A stretch of 64,000 nt of DNA from Pseudoflavonifractor sp. An85 (lineage in GTDB: Bacteria; Bacillota; Clostridia; Oscillospirales; Oscillospiraceae): positions 1 to 64,000 of the forward strand of contig NZ_NFHE01000006.1 of assembly GCF_002161235.1 (NCBI RefSeq). The letters are read 5' to 3'. The first letter of the stretch is position 1, and every line of letters starts with the position of its first letter. Below, piece after piece: positions 52,522 through 62,252 of this stretch. The notes under the pieces are model-generated. The model was given only the letters and a program-made list of their open reading frames with translations. It did no database searches and had not been told where the DNA came from. The position numbers and the translations under genes are program-made.

Positions 52522-53052
52522 ATGAAACCAGGCAAATCTGCTCGTAATGTCACCTATCCCGCCTTGCTGGGCGCTGCGTCCATCATCCTTCTGTATGGCT
52601 CGGCCATCTCGCCCACTGGAGCCATTGGCCTGGTGGCCTTGGCGGGGGTGCCCTGCGCAGGTGTGGTCATCGCAGGCGGAACCTCCGCTGGACTCCTGTG
52701 TTGGGCTTCTGTGTCTGTATTGGGACTGTTGCTGGTACCGGATAAATTCTGTGTGCTTCTGTACGCTGCGATGTTCGGCCTGTATCCGGTGGTGAAATCC
52801 AAGGTAGAGGCCTTACGTCGCAAACCCTTGGAGCTGGTTTGCAAACTGGTCTTTTTTAACCTATCCTATACGGTTGTGGTTTGGGTGACCAAGGCTGTGG
52901 CCCTGGATGGGCTTCCTTTGGAGCAGCTGCACCTGGGGCTGGTTTATCTGTTGGGCAATGTGGTATTTTTACTGTATGACTTTGGATTTAGCGGGCTGAT
53001 TGCAGCCTATCTCTCCCGCATGGGAAAGGGAAGAAACTGGAGAAAGGGCTGA
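52522..53052 (+). CDS. Unrecognised integral membrane protein
   Basis: 176 residues with about five hydrophobic helices (roughly 14-32, 34-50, 53-70, 74-92, 108-125 and a final one near 140-160). A basic loop KSKVEALRRKPLE sits in the middle, and the C-terminus GKGRNWRKG is basic. The ATG at 52522 has GGGGGA eleven bases before it and begins one base after the J-domain gene. I do not recognise the family. Its position suggests co-expression with the J-domain pair. Confidence 0.75.
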   Translation: MKPGKSARNVTYPALLGAASIILLYGSAISPTGAIGLVALAGVPCAGVVIAGGTSAGLLCWASVSVLGLLLVPDKFCVLLYAAMFGLYPVVKSKVEALRRKPLELVCKLVFFNLSYTVVVWVTKAVALDGLPLEQLHLGLVYLLGNVVFLLYDFGFSGLIAAYLSRMGKGRNWRKG

Positions 53053-53059
53053 TAGAACC

Positions 53060-53947
53060 ATGGTGAAAAGCATGACCGGATACGGACGTGGAGAGTGTAG
53101 CTACGAAGGCGGCACCTTCACCATCGAAGTACGGTCGGTAAATAACCGTTATTTGGACTGCGGCATTAAGATGCCTCGCAGCTTTATCTTTGCGGAAGAT
53201 GCCATGAAAGCGCAGGTGCAGGCATCTATTTCCCGCGGTAAGGTAGATGTGTTTGTCACGCAATCTGCTGTGGCAGAGGATGATACCACCGTAGTGGTCA
53301 ATGAGGCTCTGGCCAAATCCTACATTGAGGCATTGGAACACCTGTACAATCTGGGCGGGGGCCACTGGGTGAAGGGCAATTACTATGCTCCGGATTTGGC
53401 CCGTTTTCCTGACGTGCTGACCGTGGAGAAAAAAGAGCAGGATCAGGAGCAGGTAAAGGCTGGATTGCTGGGTGCTCTGGCTCAGGCCCTAACTGATTTC
53501 GACTCCATGCGGGTACGGGAAGGTCAACGGCTGGCTCAAGACATTCTGGGCCGCGTGGAGACCATCGAGAATTTGGTTTCCAAGGTGGAGGAGCGTTCTC
53601 CCCAGACTGTGGCAGAATACCGGGTACGTCTGACAGCGAAGATGAACGAGATTCTGCAAAGCACTCAGATTGAAGAGAGCCGTATTCTCACCGAAGCCGC
53701 TATTTTTGCGGATAAAGTGGCAGTAGACGAAGAGACCGTACGCCTGCGCAGCCACATTGCCCAGTTGCGAGAAATGCTGGAGCAGGGCGGCGCTGTGGGG
53801 CGCAAGCTGGACTTTCTCATTCAGGAGTTCAACCGCGAGGCCAACACCATTGGCTCCAAATGCAATGACATTGAAATTGCCCGTGTGGTGGTGGATATCA
53901 AAGCCGAAATTGAGAAAATCCGTGAACAGGTGCAAAACCTGGAGTAA
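53060..53947 (+). CDS. yicC: YicC family endoribonuclease
   Basis: 295 residues. MVKSMTGYGRGECSYEG at the N-terminus and the C-terminal FLIQEFNREANTIGSKCNDIEIARVVVDIKAEIEKIREQVQNLE are the conserved ends of YicC. E. coli YicC is reported as an endoribonuclease acting on small RNA. The start at 53060 matches the family. It begins the classic yicC-remA-gmk-rpoZ-priA block. Confidence 0.93.
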   Translation: MVKSMTGYGRGECSYEGGTFTIEVRSVNNRYLDCGIKMPRSFIFAEDAMKAQVQASISRGKVDVFVTQSAVAEDDTTVVVNEALAKSYIEALEHLYNLGGGHWVKGNYYAPDLARFPDVLTVEKKEQDQEQVKAGLLGALAQALTDFDSMRVREGQRLAQDILGRVETIENLVSKVEERSPQTVAEYRVRLTAKMNEILQSTQIEESRILTEAAIFADKVAVDEETVRLRSHIAQLREMLEQGGAVGRKLDFLIQEFNREANTIGSKCNDIEIARVVVDIKAEIEKIREQVQNLE

Positions 53948-53983
53948 GATTGACAGGCATTGTGTGGTAAGCGAGGTGATGGC

Positions 53984-54253
53984 ATGCAGTTAATCAACAT
54001 TGGGTTTGGTAACGTGGTGTCTGCCCGGAGGGTGATTGCCGTGGTCAGCCCAGAGTCTGCTCCCATCAAGCGATTGGGGCAAGAGGCCAGGGACCGTGGT
54101 ATGCTCATTGATGCCAGCTTTGGACGAAAGACAAAATCGGTGCTGATTATGGACAGTGGCCATGTGGTGTGGTCCTCCTTAACGCCGGACGTCTTGGAGC
54201 AGCGCTTCACCACACAGACACAGGAAGATGGGCAGATGGGAGAGGAAGAATGA
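53984..54253 (+). CDS. remA: RemA-like DNA-binding regulator (DUF370)
   Basis: 89 residues. [61 protein letters not shown] are near-canonical. In Bacillus RemA activates matrix and osmoprotection genes. It oligomerises on repeated DNA sites. It ends with an ATGA overlap with gmk. Confidence 0.95.
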   Translation: MQLINIGFGNVVSARRVIAVVSPESAPIKRLGQEARDRGMLIDASFGRKTKSVLIMDSGHVVWSSLTPDVLEQRFTTQTQEDGQMGEEE

Positions 54254-54873
54254 TGCGAAAAAAAACAAGAGGAGAGCTGATTGTGCTCTCCGGTCCCTCT
54301 GGGGTCGGAAAGAGCACTGTAATTTCTGAGTTGCTCAGTAGCCGTCGGGACATTCATTTTTCTGTCTCTTTTACCACACGGGAGCCTCGAGTGGGAGAAG
54401 AGAACGGAGTGAATTACAACTTTGTTTCGAGGGAAGAATTTGAACGGATGATCCGGGATGGAGAACTGCTGGAATACGCGGAGTATGTAGGCAACTATTA
54501 TGGTACGTCTCTGAAAATCATTGAGGATTACTTACAGCAGGGAATTGATGTGCTGCTGGACATTGAGGTGCAGGGTGCGGCAAAGGTTCGAGAGAAATGC
54601 CCGGAGGCGGTGCTGATCTTTATCATCCCCCCCTCTCTGGAGGAACTGTCCCGCCGTCTGCGCAACCGCAACACGGACAGCATTGATGTCATTGCTCAGC
54701 GTCTGGAGAAGTCCAGGGCAGAATGCAGAGAGAGTGTGAAGTATGACTACCTGGTGGTCAATGATAACGTGGTCTCTGCTGCTCAGGAGATTTTGGCGAT
54801 TCTGGAAGCAGAGCGATGCCGTGTGAAAAAGAGAATTCATCTGGCCGATAGCATCATCGGCGCCCAAGAGTAA
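54250..54873 (+). CDS. gmk: Guanylate kinase
   Basis: 207 residues. P-loop [13 protein letters not shown], then [21 protein letters not shown] and [15 protein letters not shown], the GMP-binding region. It phosphorylates GMP to GDP. Two adjacent ATGs are possible: 54250 overlaps the remA stop (ATGA), while 54253 sits seven bases after AGAGG. I give the first. Confidence 0.96.
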   Translation: MMRKKTRGELIVLSGPSGVGKSTVISELLSSRRDIHFSVSFTTREPRVGEENGVNYNFVSREEFERMIRDGELLEYAEYVGNYYGTSLKIIEDYLQQGIDVLLDIEVQGAAKVREKCPEAVLIFIIPPSLEELSRRLRNRNTDSIDVIAQRLEKSRAECRESVKYDYLVVNDNVVSAAQEILAILEAERCRVKKRIHLADSIIGAQE

Positions 54874-54900
54874 CCCATCGAAAGGAAAGGATTGAAGATT

Positions 54901-55101
54901 ATGTTGTTGTATCCCCCCATGAAAGACTTGCTGAAGAATGTACCCAGCCGTTATATGCTGGTAAATGTGGTGGCACATCGTGCCCGCGAGATTTCCAGCG
55001 AGGCAGAAAAGACTGGTGTGCCTCTCAACGATAAGGCTGTCACTCTGGCTGTGCGTGAGGTTGCCAACGGCGAGCTGAAGGTAGAGGAGCCCGAGGAATA
55101 A
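54901..55101 (+). CDS. rpoZ: RNA polymerase omega subunit
   Basis: 66 residues. LYPPMKDLLKNVPSRYMLVNVVAHRAREISSEAE contains the conserved omega core, and DKAVTLAVREVANGEL the second half. It stabilises beta-prime in RNA polymerase. AAAGGAAAGGA lies upstream. The position after gmk is standard. Confidence 0.93.
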   Translation: MLLYPPMKDLLKNVPSRYMLVNVVAHRAREISSEAEKTGVPLNDKAVTLAVREVANGELKVEEPEE

Positions 55102-55125
55102 GATTCATACAGGATCGCCTGGGCA

Positions 55126-55160
55126 GACAGGGCAAGCGGTTGTACACTGCTTGCCCTGTC
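55126..55160 (+). terminator. Hairpin between rpoZ and priA without a U-tract
   Basis: GACAGGGCAAGC (55126-55137) pairs perfectly with GCTTGCCCTGTC (55149-55160) around an 11-nt loop, followed by GTGGTACAAG. It may pause or partly terminate transcription, or protect the upstream mRNA end. Confidence 0.5.
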
Positions 55161-55185
55161 GTGGTACAAGGGAGGAGGTGGCGGC

Positions 55186-57660
55186 TTGCCACAAACAGCA
55201 AAAATAGCAGTCGCGGCGGCCGTTTACTCCATTGACCGACCTTTTGATTACCAGATTCCCCAGGAGATGGCGGAACGGGTACAAGTGGGTGTGCGTGTGG
55301 CGGTCCCCTTTGGACGTGGGAACCGGCTCAGCGATGGCATCGTACTGGCATTGGGGCAACAGGAGGATATCACAGGCCTGAAGCCCATTCAAACCGTCTT
55401 AGATCAACAACCTGTGCTGACACAAAGAGCCATTCAGCTGGCCCTTTGGATGCGGGAACGCTACTTTTGCACTGTCTATGAGGCGATTCGGGTGATGTTG
55501 CCTGCTGGCCTCTGGTATTCTCTGAAAGAGAAGTGGAGTATCGCCCCGGGTGTAGACCGCGAGGAACTGTATCGCATTGCCGGAGACCACAAATCTTTCA
55601 TCCATCTGGTCGAAATTCTATACGCCCATGGAGGTACTGCTGAACTGACAGAGATCCAGCAGGGATTCGGCTCTTCCGACCCATGGCCCGCTCTGCGCCA
55701 CTTTGCACAGGCCGGTGCTATTATCCGGCAGGCGGATGGGATTCCAGGGGTCAGAGATAAACTAGAACAGCGAGTCTCTTTGGCCATAGAGCCAGCCGAT
55801 GCTTTGGCGCAGGTACAGGGACGTCAAAAGCGGGCCCCACTCCAGTATCAGGTGATCAAGGTGTTGGGGGAGATGGGGGAAGTTTCCGCCAAAGAGTTGT
55901 GCTACTTTACTGGTGCTTCCATGTCCACCCTCCGTTCCCTGGAAAAACAGGGGCTCGTGGCATTGCACAAGCAAGAGGTGTATCGCCGCCCGGTTTCTAC
56001 CCAGACAGAACCCACATTTCCCACCCCAGTTGTGCTCAATCTGCAACAGCAGCAGGCTGTGGATGGCCTGTGGGCACTGATGCAGTCTCCCAAACCCTCG
56101 GCCGCTTTGCTCTATGGGGTCACTGGCAGTGGGAAAACCCAAGTATACATCCGTTTGATCCGCATGGCATTGGAGCAGGGAAAGGGTGCCATGGTTTTGG
56201 TGCCCGAAATCTCCCTCACGCCCCAGCTGATGGAGCTGTTCACCTGCCAGTTTGGGCAGCAAGTAGCAATCCTTCATAGCGGTCTCTCCACCGGAGAGCG
56301 GTACGACGAGTGGAAGCGGGTGCGGGACGGGAAAGCCATGGTGGTGGTAGGCACCCGTTCGGCGGTGTTTGCGCCCGTCCAGAATTTGGTGTTGCTGGTG
56401 TTAGACGAGGAGCAGGAACCCACCTATCAGTCGGAACAAAACCCCCGATACCACGCCAGAGATGTGGCCAAGTTCCGTTGCGCCAAGGAAGGTGCGCTGC
56501 TGCTGCTGGGCTCTGCCACCCCTTCGGTAGAAACCATGTACCACGCCCGCAACGGCCCCTATCACTGCTTCACGTTGAACCATCGCTTCAATGAGCGACA
56601 GCTTCCTGCGGTGACCGTGGTGGATATGCGGCAGGAACTGAAAGTCGGACATAACATGGTCATCAGTCGCCCCTTGGAACAGGCGTTACGAGAAACCATC
56701 CAGCGGGGTGAACAGGCCATTCTATTCGTCAACCGGAGAGGCAGCAGTAACTTGGTACTGTGTGGAGAGTGTGGGCAGTCCCCCACATGTCCCAGGTGTT
56801 CGGTACACCTGACTTATCACAAAGCCAACGGACGGCTGATGTGCCACTACTGCGGCTATTCCCAGCCCCTTCCCCAGAGTTGTCCTGAATGTGGTGGAAT
56901 GTTCAGCTTTTCCGGCATCGGAACCCAACGGGTAGAGGAAGAACTGCACTGCCTGTTTCCAGACACACAAGTGCTTCGTATGGATACTGATACCGTCACC
57001 GGAACGCAGGGACACAGCAAGCTTCTAGCCCAGTTTCGAGAGGAGAAAATTCCTGTCCTGGTTGGCACCCAAATGGTGGCCAAGGGCCTGGATTTTGAAA
57101 ATGTAACCCTGGTGGGTGCCGTGGCGGCAGACCAGACCCTATACGTGGAGGACTACCGTGGGGGAGAGCGAACCTTTTCTCTCCTCACCCAGGTGGTGGG
57201 ACGAGCTGGACGCGGCGCCAAGCCCGGCCGAGCCATCATCCAGACCTTTACCCCGGAGCATGAGGTCATTCAATGTGCTTCGGTTCAGGATTACGATGGG
57301 TTCTACGAGCAGGAGATTCGCATGCGTCAGTTGCGAGATTATCCGCCCTTTGGTGACTTCTATGTGCTTCATGTCACAGGAGAAGAGGAGCACGAAGTGC
57401 TGGGTGTATGTCTGCGCCTGCGCAAGGTTCTGGAGCAAATTCTCTCCCAGCCCATGTCACCCCCGATTTCCTGTCGGTTGTTAGGCCCTGCTCCTGCGGG
57501 TGTGGTGAAGGTAAACAACCGGTACCGATATCAAATCACCTTACAAACGCAAAATTCCAGGCAAATCCGTGCCTTAGTAGCCCACGTGGTGCGCCAAGCG
57601 CAAACGGATAAGGCCAATCGACGGGTTTGTATTTATGCAGACCAAAATACGCAAGATTAA
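55186..57660 (+). CDS. priA: Primosomal replication helicase PriA
   Basis: 824 residues. N-terminal DNA-binding domain (IAVAAAVYSIDRPFDYQIP), Walker A GVTGSGKTQVY, and the Walker B box, which reads LVLDEEQEPTYQ where DEEH is usual. The zinc region has CGECGQSPTCPRC and CHYCGY...CPECGG. Helicase motifs IGTQRVEEEL and TQMVAKGLDFENVTLVG follow, and QVVGRAGRG is motif VI. It restarts stalled forks. The TTG start at 55186 has GGAGGAGGT upstream. Confidence 0.95.
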   Translation: MPQTAKIAVAAAVYSIDRPFDYQIPQEMAERVQVGVRVAVPFGRGNRLSDGIVLALGQQEDITGLKPIQTVLDQQPVLTQRAIQLALWMRERYFCTVYEAIRVMLPAGLWYSLKEKWSIAPGVDREELYRIAGDHKSFIHLVEILYAHGGTAELTEIQQGFGSSDPWPALRHFAQAGAIIRQADGIPGVRDKLEQRVSLAIEPADALAQVQGRQKRAPLQYQVIKVLGEMGEVSAKELCYFTGASMSTLRSLEKQGLVALHKQEVYRRPVSTQTEPTFPTPVVLNLQQQQAVDGLWALMQSPKPSAALLYGVTGSGKTQVYIRLIRMALEQGKGAMVLVPEISLTPQLMELFTCQFGQQVAILHSGLSTGERYDEWKRVRDGKAMVVVGTRSAVFAPVQNLVLLVLDEEQEPTYQSEQNPRYHARDVAKFRCAKEGALLLLGSATPSVETMYHARNGPYHCFTLNHRFNERQLPAVTVVDMRQELKVGHNMVISRPLEQALRETIQRGEQAILFVNRRGSSNLVLCGECGQSPTCPRCSVHLTYHKANGRLMCHYCGYSQPLPQSCPECGGMFSFSGIGTQRVEEELHCLFPDTQVLRMDTDTVTGTQGHSKLLAQFREEKIPVLVGTQMVAKGLDFENVTLVGAVAADQTLYVEDYRGGERTFSLLTQVVGRAGRGAKPGRAIIQTFTPEHEVIQCASVQDYDGFYEQEIRMRQLRDYPPFGDFYVLHVTGEEEHEVLGVCLRLRKVLEQILSQPMSPPISCRLLGPAPAGVVKVNNRYRYQITLQTQNSRQIRALVAHVVRQAQTDKANRRVCIYADQNTQD

Positions 57661-57683
57661 TTACTTCCAAGGAGGAGACATAT

Positions 57684-58172
57684 ATGTCACTGAGAACGAT
57701 TTTGACCCAAGGCGATCCTGCACTGGAGAAAGTTTGTCGCCCGGTGGAGCAGTTTGACCAAAAGCTCCACGATCTGCTGGACGATATGAAAGAGACGCTG
57801 ATTGATTCCAATGGCGTTGGTCTGGCTGCCCCTCAGATCGGCATTTTGCGCCGTGTGGTGGTGGTTATGGACTCTGAAGACAACATGGTGGAACTGGTCA
57901 ACCCCGAGATGATTGCCAGCGACGGAGAGCAGACCGGGCTGGAGGGATGTCTGTCGGTGCCCGGAAAGTACGGTGTGGTGACCCGTCCTGCCACCGCCAC
58001 GGTACGGGCTCAGGACCGCAACGGCAATTTCTTTGAGGTCAGCGGTGAGGGCATTGTGGCCCGCTGCTTCTGCCATGAGCTGGAGCACCTGGACGGCCAC
58101 CTGTTTGTGGAGCACACCCAGCGTCTGTACACCGTGGAAGAGCTGGAAGCCATGGAGGACGAGGAGGCATGA
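57684..58172 (+). CDS. def: Peptide deformylase
   Basis: 162 residues. The three motifs are intact: GVGLAAPQIG, EGCLSVPG and the metal-binding CHELEHLDG (HExxH). It removes the N-formyl group from nascent proteins, partner to fmt, whose start overlaps it by ATGA. GGAGGAGACATAT precedes the ATG at 57684. Confidence 0.96.
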   Translation: MSLRTILTQGDPALEKVCRPVEQFDQKLHDLLDDMKETLIDSNGVGLAAPQIGILRRVVVVMDSEDNMVELVNPEMIASDGEQTGLEGCLSVPGKYGVVTRPATATVRAQDRNGNFFEVSGEGIVARCFCHELEHLDGHLFVEHTQRLYTVEELEAMEDEEA

Positions 58173-59098
58173 AAATCGTCTTTATGGGCACCCCGGACTT
58201 CGCCGTTCCCTCTCTGCGCAAACTGGTAGAGGGCGGACATCAGGTGTGTGGCGTGTTTACCCAGCCGGACAAACCCAAAAATCGGGGCATGAAGTTGCTT
58301 CCACCTCCTGTGAAGGAGTATGCCTTGTCGGTTGGAATTCCCGTGTTTCAACCCACAACCCTGCGGGACGGCACTGCTTTAGAGCAGCTAAAGGCCCTGG
58401 AGCCCCAGCTGATTGTGGTGGCCGCCTACGGTAAGATACTTCCCGTGGACATTTTGCAGCTGCCCCCACTGGGCTGCATCAACGTCCACTCCTCGTTGCT
58501 GCCCAAGTATCGGGGCGCAGCCCCCATCAACTGGGCTATTCTCAACGGTGAGAAGGAGACTGGCGTCACCATCATGTATATGGCGGAGGGCCTGGACACC
58601 GGCGACATGTTGGCCAGCAGTGCCACCCCCATTGATCTCAACGAATCTGCCCAGCAGCTGCATGACCGACTGGCTCAGATGGGTGCGGATCTACTCCCTC
58701 AAGTCTTAGAGCAGCTGGAGCAAGGCACTGCAGTGGCGGTTCCTCAAGACGACAGCCAGTCCTGCTACGCGCCCATGCTCTCCCGAGAGCTGTCCCCCAT
58801 GGATTGGGGACGCCCCGCATTGGAACTGCACAACCAGGTACGGGGCCTAACCCCTTGGCCGGCGGCCACCGCTATGGTGGATGGAGTACGGTGTAAAATC
58901 ATACGCACGGCGTTGGTAGACGAGACCACCTCCAAAACGCCGGGCACCTGCATCAAGGCTGATAAGCGTGGGCTATGGGTAGCCTGCGGACAGGGGACCG
59001 TTCTGGAAATTCTGGATCTGCAGCCCGATGGGAAAAAGGCCATGGCGGCCCACGCCTTCCTGTTGGGACATCCCCTGAAAGAGAACGAAATGATCTGA
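58169..59098 (+). CDS. fmt: Methionyl-tRNA formyltransferase
   Basis: 309 residues. KIVFMGTPDFAVPSL at the N-terminus, the formyl-folate site VHSSLLPKYRGAAPINWAILNGEKETGVT and MAEGLDTGDML are diagnostic. The C-terminal OB-like domain starts near 205. It formylates initiator Met-tRNA using 10-formyl-THF derived from FolD. It is co-translated with def. Confidence 0.96.
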   Translation: MKIVFMGTPDFAVPSLRKLVEGGHQVCGVFTQPDKPKNRGMKLLPPPVKEYALSVGIPVFQPTTLRDGTALEQLKALEPQLIVVAAYGKILPVDILQLPPLGCINVHSSLLPKYRGAAPINWAILNGEKETGVTIMYMAEGLDTGDMLASSATPIDLNESAQQLHDRLAQMGADLLPQVLEQLEQGTAVAVPQDDSQSCYAPMLSRELSPMDWGRPALELHNQVRGLTPWPAATAMVDGVRCKIIRTALVDETTSKTPGTCIKADKRGLWVACGQGTVLEILDLQPDGKKAMAAHAFLLGHPLKENEMI

Positions 59099-59111
59099 GA
59101 GGAGTGAGCCC

Positions 59112-60437
59112 ATGGGTTCTGCCAGAGAAGCGGCAATGCTGACCTTAACGGCTTGTGATCGCCAAGGGGCATGGTCGGAAGGACATTTGAAACGGATATT
59201 GAAAGAACGTGCCCTAGACCGTCGGGATGCCGCTCTGGCCACACGGCTGTGTTTTGGCGTGCTTCAAACCCGGATGACGCTGGATTGGTATCTGGAGCAG
59301 CGTTGCACCGGAGGGTTAAAAAAGCTGGAGCCCAAGGTTTTGTCTATCTTGCGTATCTCTCTGTATCAGATTCTCTACATGGATAAGATTCCCCCCAGTG
59401 CCGCCGTCAACGAAGGGGTGCAGTTGACCAAACAGCACTGCCGCAACCCTCGGGCGGCCGGAATGGTCAATGGTGTGCTACGGGGGATTCTGCGCGATAT
59501 GCCGTTGCCTCTTCCCCAGGGACGGGATGACCTGGAAACCTTGTCCCTCCAGACCAGTCACCCACGTTGGCTGGTGGAAGAATTCGCCCAGGAACTGGGT
59601 ATGGATGGAGTGCAGGCATGGCTGAATGCGGACAATGATCAGCCTCCCACCACCGCTCAAGTGAATACCTGTCTGTGCTCGATGGAGCAGGCCATGGCAG
59701 AATTGGAGCAGGACGGGGTAGAGGTAACCCGGCACCCTTGGTTGACCGGTTGCCTGTTGCTGGCGGGGACCGGAGATCTGGAGCGACTGAGCAGCTATCA
59801 GAAGGGCCACTTCTATATTCAGGATGCGGCGGCACGTCTAGCTGTCACCGCCGCTCAAATCCAACCCGGTCAGCGGGTGTTGGATTGCTGTGCGGCCCCA
59901 GGTGGGAAATCCTTTGCCGCCGGGGTGGATATGAACAATCAGGGTGAGATCATCTCCTGTGACATCCATGTCCACAAAATCAAACTGCTGCAAGCGGGAG
60001 CCAACCGACTGGGCTTGACCATTTTGGAGGCACAGCTGCAAAGCGCCGCTCAGCGCAGGCAGGATTGGGTGGAAGGTTTTGATACGGTTTTGGTGGATGT
60101 ACCCTGCTCTGGGCTGGGCATCATCCGAAAGAAGCCGGATATTCGGTATAAAGACCCCAAACCGTTGGACGGCCTTCCCAAGGTACAGAAGGAGATTGTA
60201 GACAACTGTGCTGCCTATGTTCGCCCCGGTGGCGTGATGATCTACGCCACGTGTACCCTGAGAGCAAAGGAAAACCAAGATGTGGTGACTTGGTTTTTGA
60301 AGCGTCACCCCGAATTTACTTTGGAGGCATTTGACCTGCCTCATTGGGGCCGCCAGGAAGGTATGATGACCTTCTGGCCTCATATTCATCATACCGATGG
60401 GTTCTTTGTGGCCCGGCTGCGCAAAAAGGAGGCGTAA
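59112..60437 (+). CDS. rsmB: 16S rRNA cytosine-967 C5-methyltransferase RsmB
   Basis: 441 residues. An NusB-like N-terminal domain (AREAAMLTLTACDRQGAWSEG to VNGVLRGIL) precedes the SAM methyltransferase domain with VLDCCAAPGGKSFA, DVPCSGLGIIRKKPD and the catalytic YATCTLRAKEN. It is a paralogue of the RsmF-type enzyme at 6.7-8.0 kb but lacks that protein's C-terminal domain. GAGAGGAG precedes ATG. It follows fmt, as in most Firmicutes. Confidence 0.95.
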   Translation: MGSAREAAMLTLTACDRQGAWSEGHLKRILKERALDRRDAALATRLCFGVLQTRMTLDWYLEQRCTGGLKKLEPKVLSILRISLYQILYMDKIPPSAAVNEGVQLTKQHCRNPRAAGMVNGVLRGILRDMPLPLPQGRDDLETLSLQTSHPRWLVEEFAQELGMDGVQAWLNADNDQPPTTAQVNTCLCSMEQAMAELEQDGVEVTRHPWLTGCLLLAGTGDLERLSSYQKGHFYIQDAAARLAVTAAQIQPGQRVLDCCAAPGGKSFAAGVDMNNQGEIISCDIHVHKIKLLQAGANRLGLTILEAQLQSAAQRRQDWVEGFDTVLVDVPCSGLGIIRKKPDIRYKDPKPLDGLPKVQKEIVDNCAAYVRPGGVMIYATCTLRAKENQDVVTWFLKRHPEFTLEAFDLPHWGRQEGMMTFWPHIHHTDGFFVARLRKKEA

Positions 60438-60440
60438 ACT

Positions 60441-61493
60441 GTGATTGACATCAAATCCATGCTGCCAGAGGAATTGGGCTCATGGCTCAAAGAGTTGGGC
60501 CAACCCAGCTTCCGTGCCAAGCAGATCTTTCAGTGGCTTCACCGTGGCGTAACCTCCTTTGATGAGATGACCAATCTGCCCAAGAGCTTGCGGGAGACTC
60601 TTCAAGCTCAAAGTTACATTACAGTTCCCATGGTGGAGCGCAAACAGCAATCGGCGCTGGATGGGACCATCAAGTATCTGTGGCGGCTGCGGGATGGCAA
60701 CTGCGTGGAAACCGTTCTCATGCGTTACCAGCACGGAAACACTGTGTGTGTCTCCTGCCAGGTGGGGTGCAACATGGGATGTAAGTTTTGCGCCTCTACA
60801 TTGGGAGGAAAAGTGCGTGATTTGCAGCCCAGCGAAATTCTCGACCAGATTATTTTTACTCAGCTGGACAGTGGAACCGAGATTTCCAACATTGTCATGA
60901 TGGGAATCGGGGAGCCTCTGGACAACTTTGACAACGTCACCCAGTTTCTCCAACTGGTCAACCACCCGGATGGGGTAAACATTGGTATGCGTCACATCTC
61001 CCTGTCCACCTGTGGTCTGGTAAAGAAAATTGACAAATTGGCCCAGTTGGAGTTACAATTAACTTTAAGCGTTTCCCTCCATGCTCCGGACGACGAAACC
61101 CGCTCCCGCCTGATGCCAGTCAACCGGGCTGTGGGTGTGGATCTGCTTATGGAGACCTGCCGTCGTTACTTTGAGAAAACCGGTCGGCGCATCTCCTATG
61201 AGTACGCCATGATTGACGGCGTCAACGACAGTGATGCCCAAGCAGATTTGCTGGTTCATCTGTTAAAAGGCCAGCCTGGACATGTCAATCTAATTCCCCT
61301 CAACCACGTAGAGGAATCGCCGTTGAAGCCCAGCCGACGGGTGCGGCAATTCCAAAAGCGCCTGGAGGCACAGGGCGTTACAGCCACTGTGCGCCGGAAA
61401 CTGGGCGGCGATATCGACGCATCCTGCGGTCAGCTGCGCCGAAAGCAGATGATACAGGATCAGCTCCATCCAGGAAAGGACGAAGCCATATGA
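60441..61493 (+). CDS. rlmN: 23S rRNA adenine-2503 C2-methyltransferase RlmN
   Basis: 350 residues. The radical-SAM CxxxCxxC is in CNMGCKFCAS. NIVMMGIGEPLDNF and the C-terminal SCGQLRRK-like end (DASCGQLRRKQ) with the methyl-bearing Cys are canonical. It also acts on tRNA. The GTG start lies 3 bp after rsmB. It overlaps prpC by ATGA. Confidence 0.95.
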   Translation: MIDIKSMLPEELGSWLKELGQPSFRAKQIFQWLHRGVTSFDEMTNLPKSLRETLQAQSYITVPMVERKQQSALDGTIKYLWRLRDGNCVETVLMRYQHGNTVCVSCQVGCNMGCKFCASTLGGKVRDLQPSEILDQIIFTQLDSGTEISNIVMMGIGEPLDNFDNVTQFLQLVNHPDGVNIGMRHISLSTCGLVKKIDKLAQLELQLTLSVSLHAPDDETRSRLMPVNRAVGVDLLMETCRRYFEKTGRRISYEYAMIDGVNDSDAQADLLVHLLKGQPGHVNLIPLNHVEESPLKPSRRVRQFQKRLEAQGVTATVRRKLGGDIDASCGQLRRKQMIQDQLHPGKDEAI

Positions 61494-62227
61494 ATATATT
61501 TGGAATGACGGATATTGGCGAGGTTCGGAGTGAGAACCAGGACAGTTATACCGTCCGCCAGCTGAGAGAAGATGTGGCTGTCGCTGTAGTGTGTGACGGC
61601 ATGGGTGGTGCACGGGCTGGGAATGTGGCCAGCGCAGTGGCAGTGGAAACCTTCGCTGCGGCTGTGGAAGAACTGTGCCGAGAAGAAGTCCCCCAAGGGG
61701 AGCGCTGCTGCGCCCAAGTGCTTCGGGATGCATGCCTTCACGCCAACACTCAAGTGCACCAGCTCTCCCGCTCCGAGGAGGAGTATCGCGGCATGGGAAC
61801 CACACTGGTTGCCGCGCTGTTGGTGGGGCAGGATGCCTATGTGGTAAACGTAGGGGACAGCCGCTGCTACCACATCCACGACGATGCCATTGACCAGGTA
61901 ACCAACGACCATTCTCTGGTGCAACTGCTGGTCAATCGTGGCGATATCTCCCCTCAAGAGGCACGCAACCACCCCAAAAAGAATTTGATTACCCGTGCGC
62001 TTGGCGTGGATCGTGATGTGCTGTCAGATTGCTACCACGTGGCATTGCAGCCAGGTGATGGACTGTTGCTGTGTAGCGATGGCCTGTCCAATGTGTTGAC
62101 CGATGAGACGTTGTTGCAGCTGGCGCAGGAAACACTGCCGTTGGAGGAGCGCTGCCGAAACATGATGCGTATGACGTTGGAACATGGCGCTCCAGACAAT
62201 GTGACCATCGTGATGGCACAGCTGTGA
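61490..62227 (+). CDS. prpC: PP2C-type Ser/Thr protein phosphatase
   Basis: 245 residues. Metal motifs are DIGEVRSENQDSY, VCDGMGGARAGNVAS, VNVGDSRCYH, SDGLSNVL and the final APDNVTIVM. It removes phosphates placed by the adjacent kinase. It is the usual prpC-prkC pair downstream of rlmN. Its start overlaps the rlmN stop. Confidence 0.95.
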   Translation: MNIFGMTDIGEVRSENQDSYTVRQLREDVAVAVVCDGMGGARAGNVASAVAVETFAAAVEELCREEVPQGERCCAQVLRDACLHANTQVHQLSRSEEEYRGMGTTLVAALLVGQDAYVVNVGDSRCYHIHDDAIDQVTNDHSLVQLLVNRGDISPQEARNHPKKNLITRALGVDRDVLSDCYHVALQPGDGLLLCSDGLSNVLTDETLLQLAQETLPLEERCRNMMRMTLEHGAPDNVTIVMAQL

Positions 62228-62252
62228 ACCACGACGAGGAGGAACATTTACC

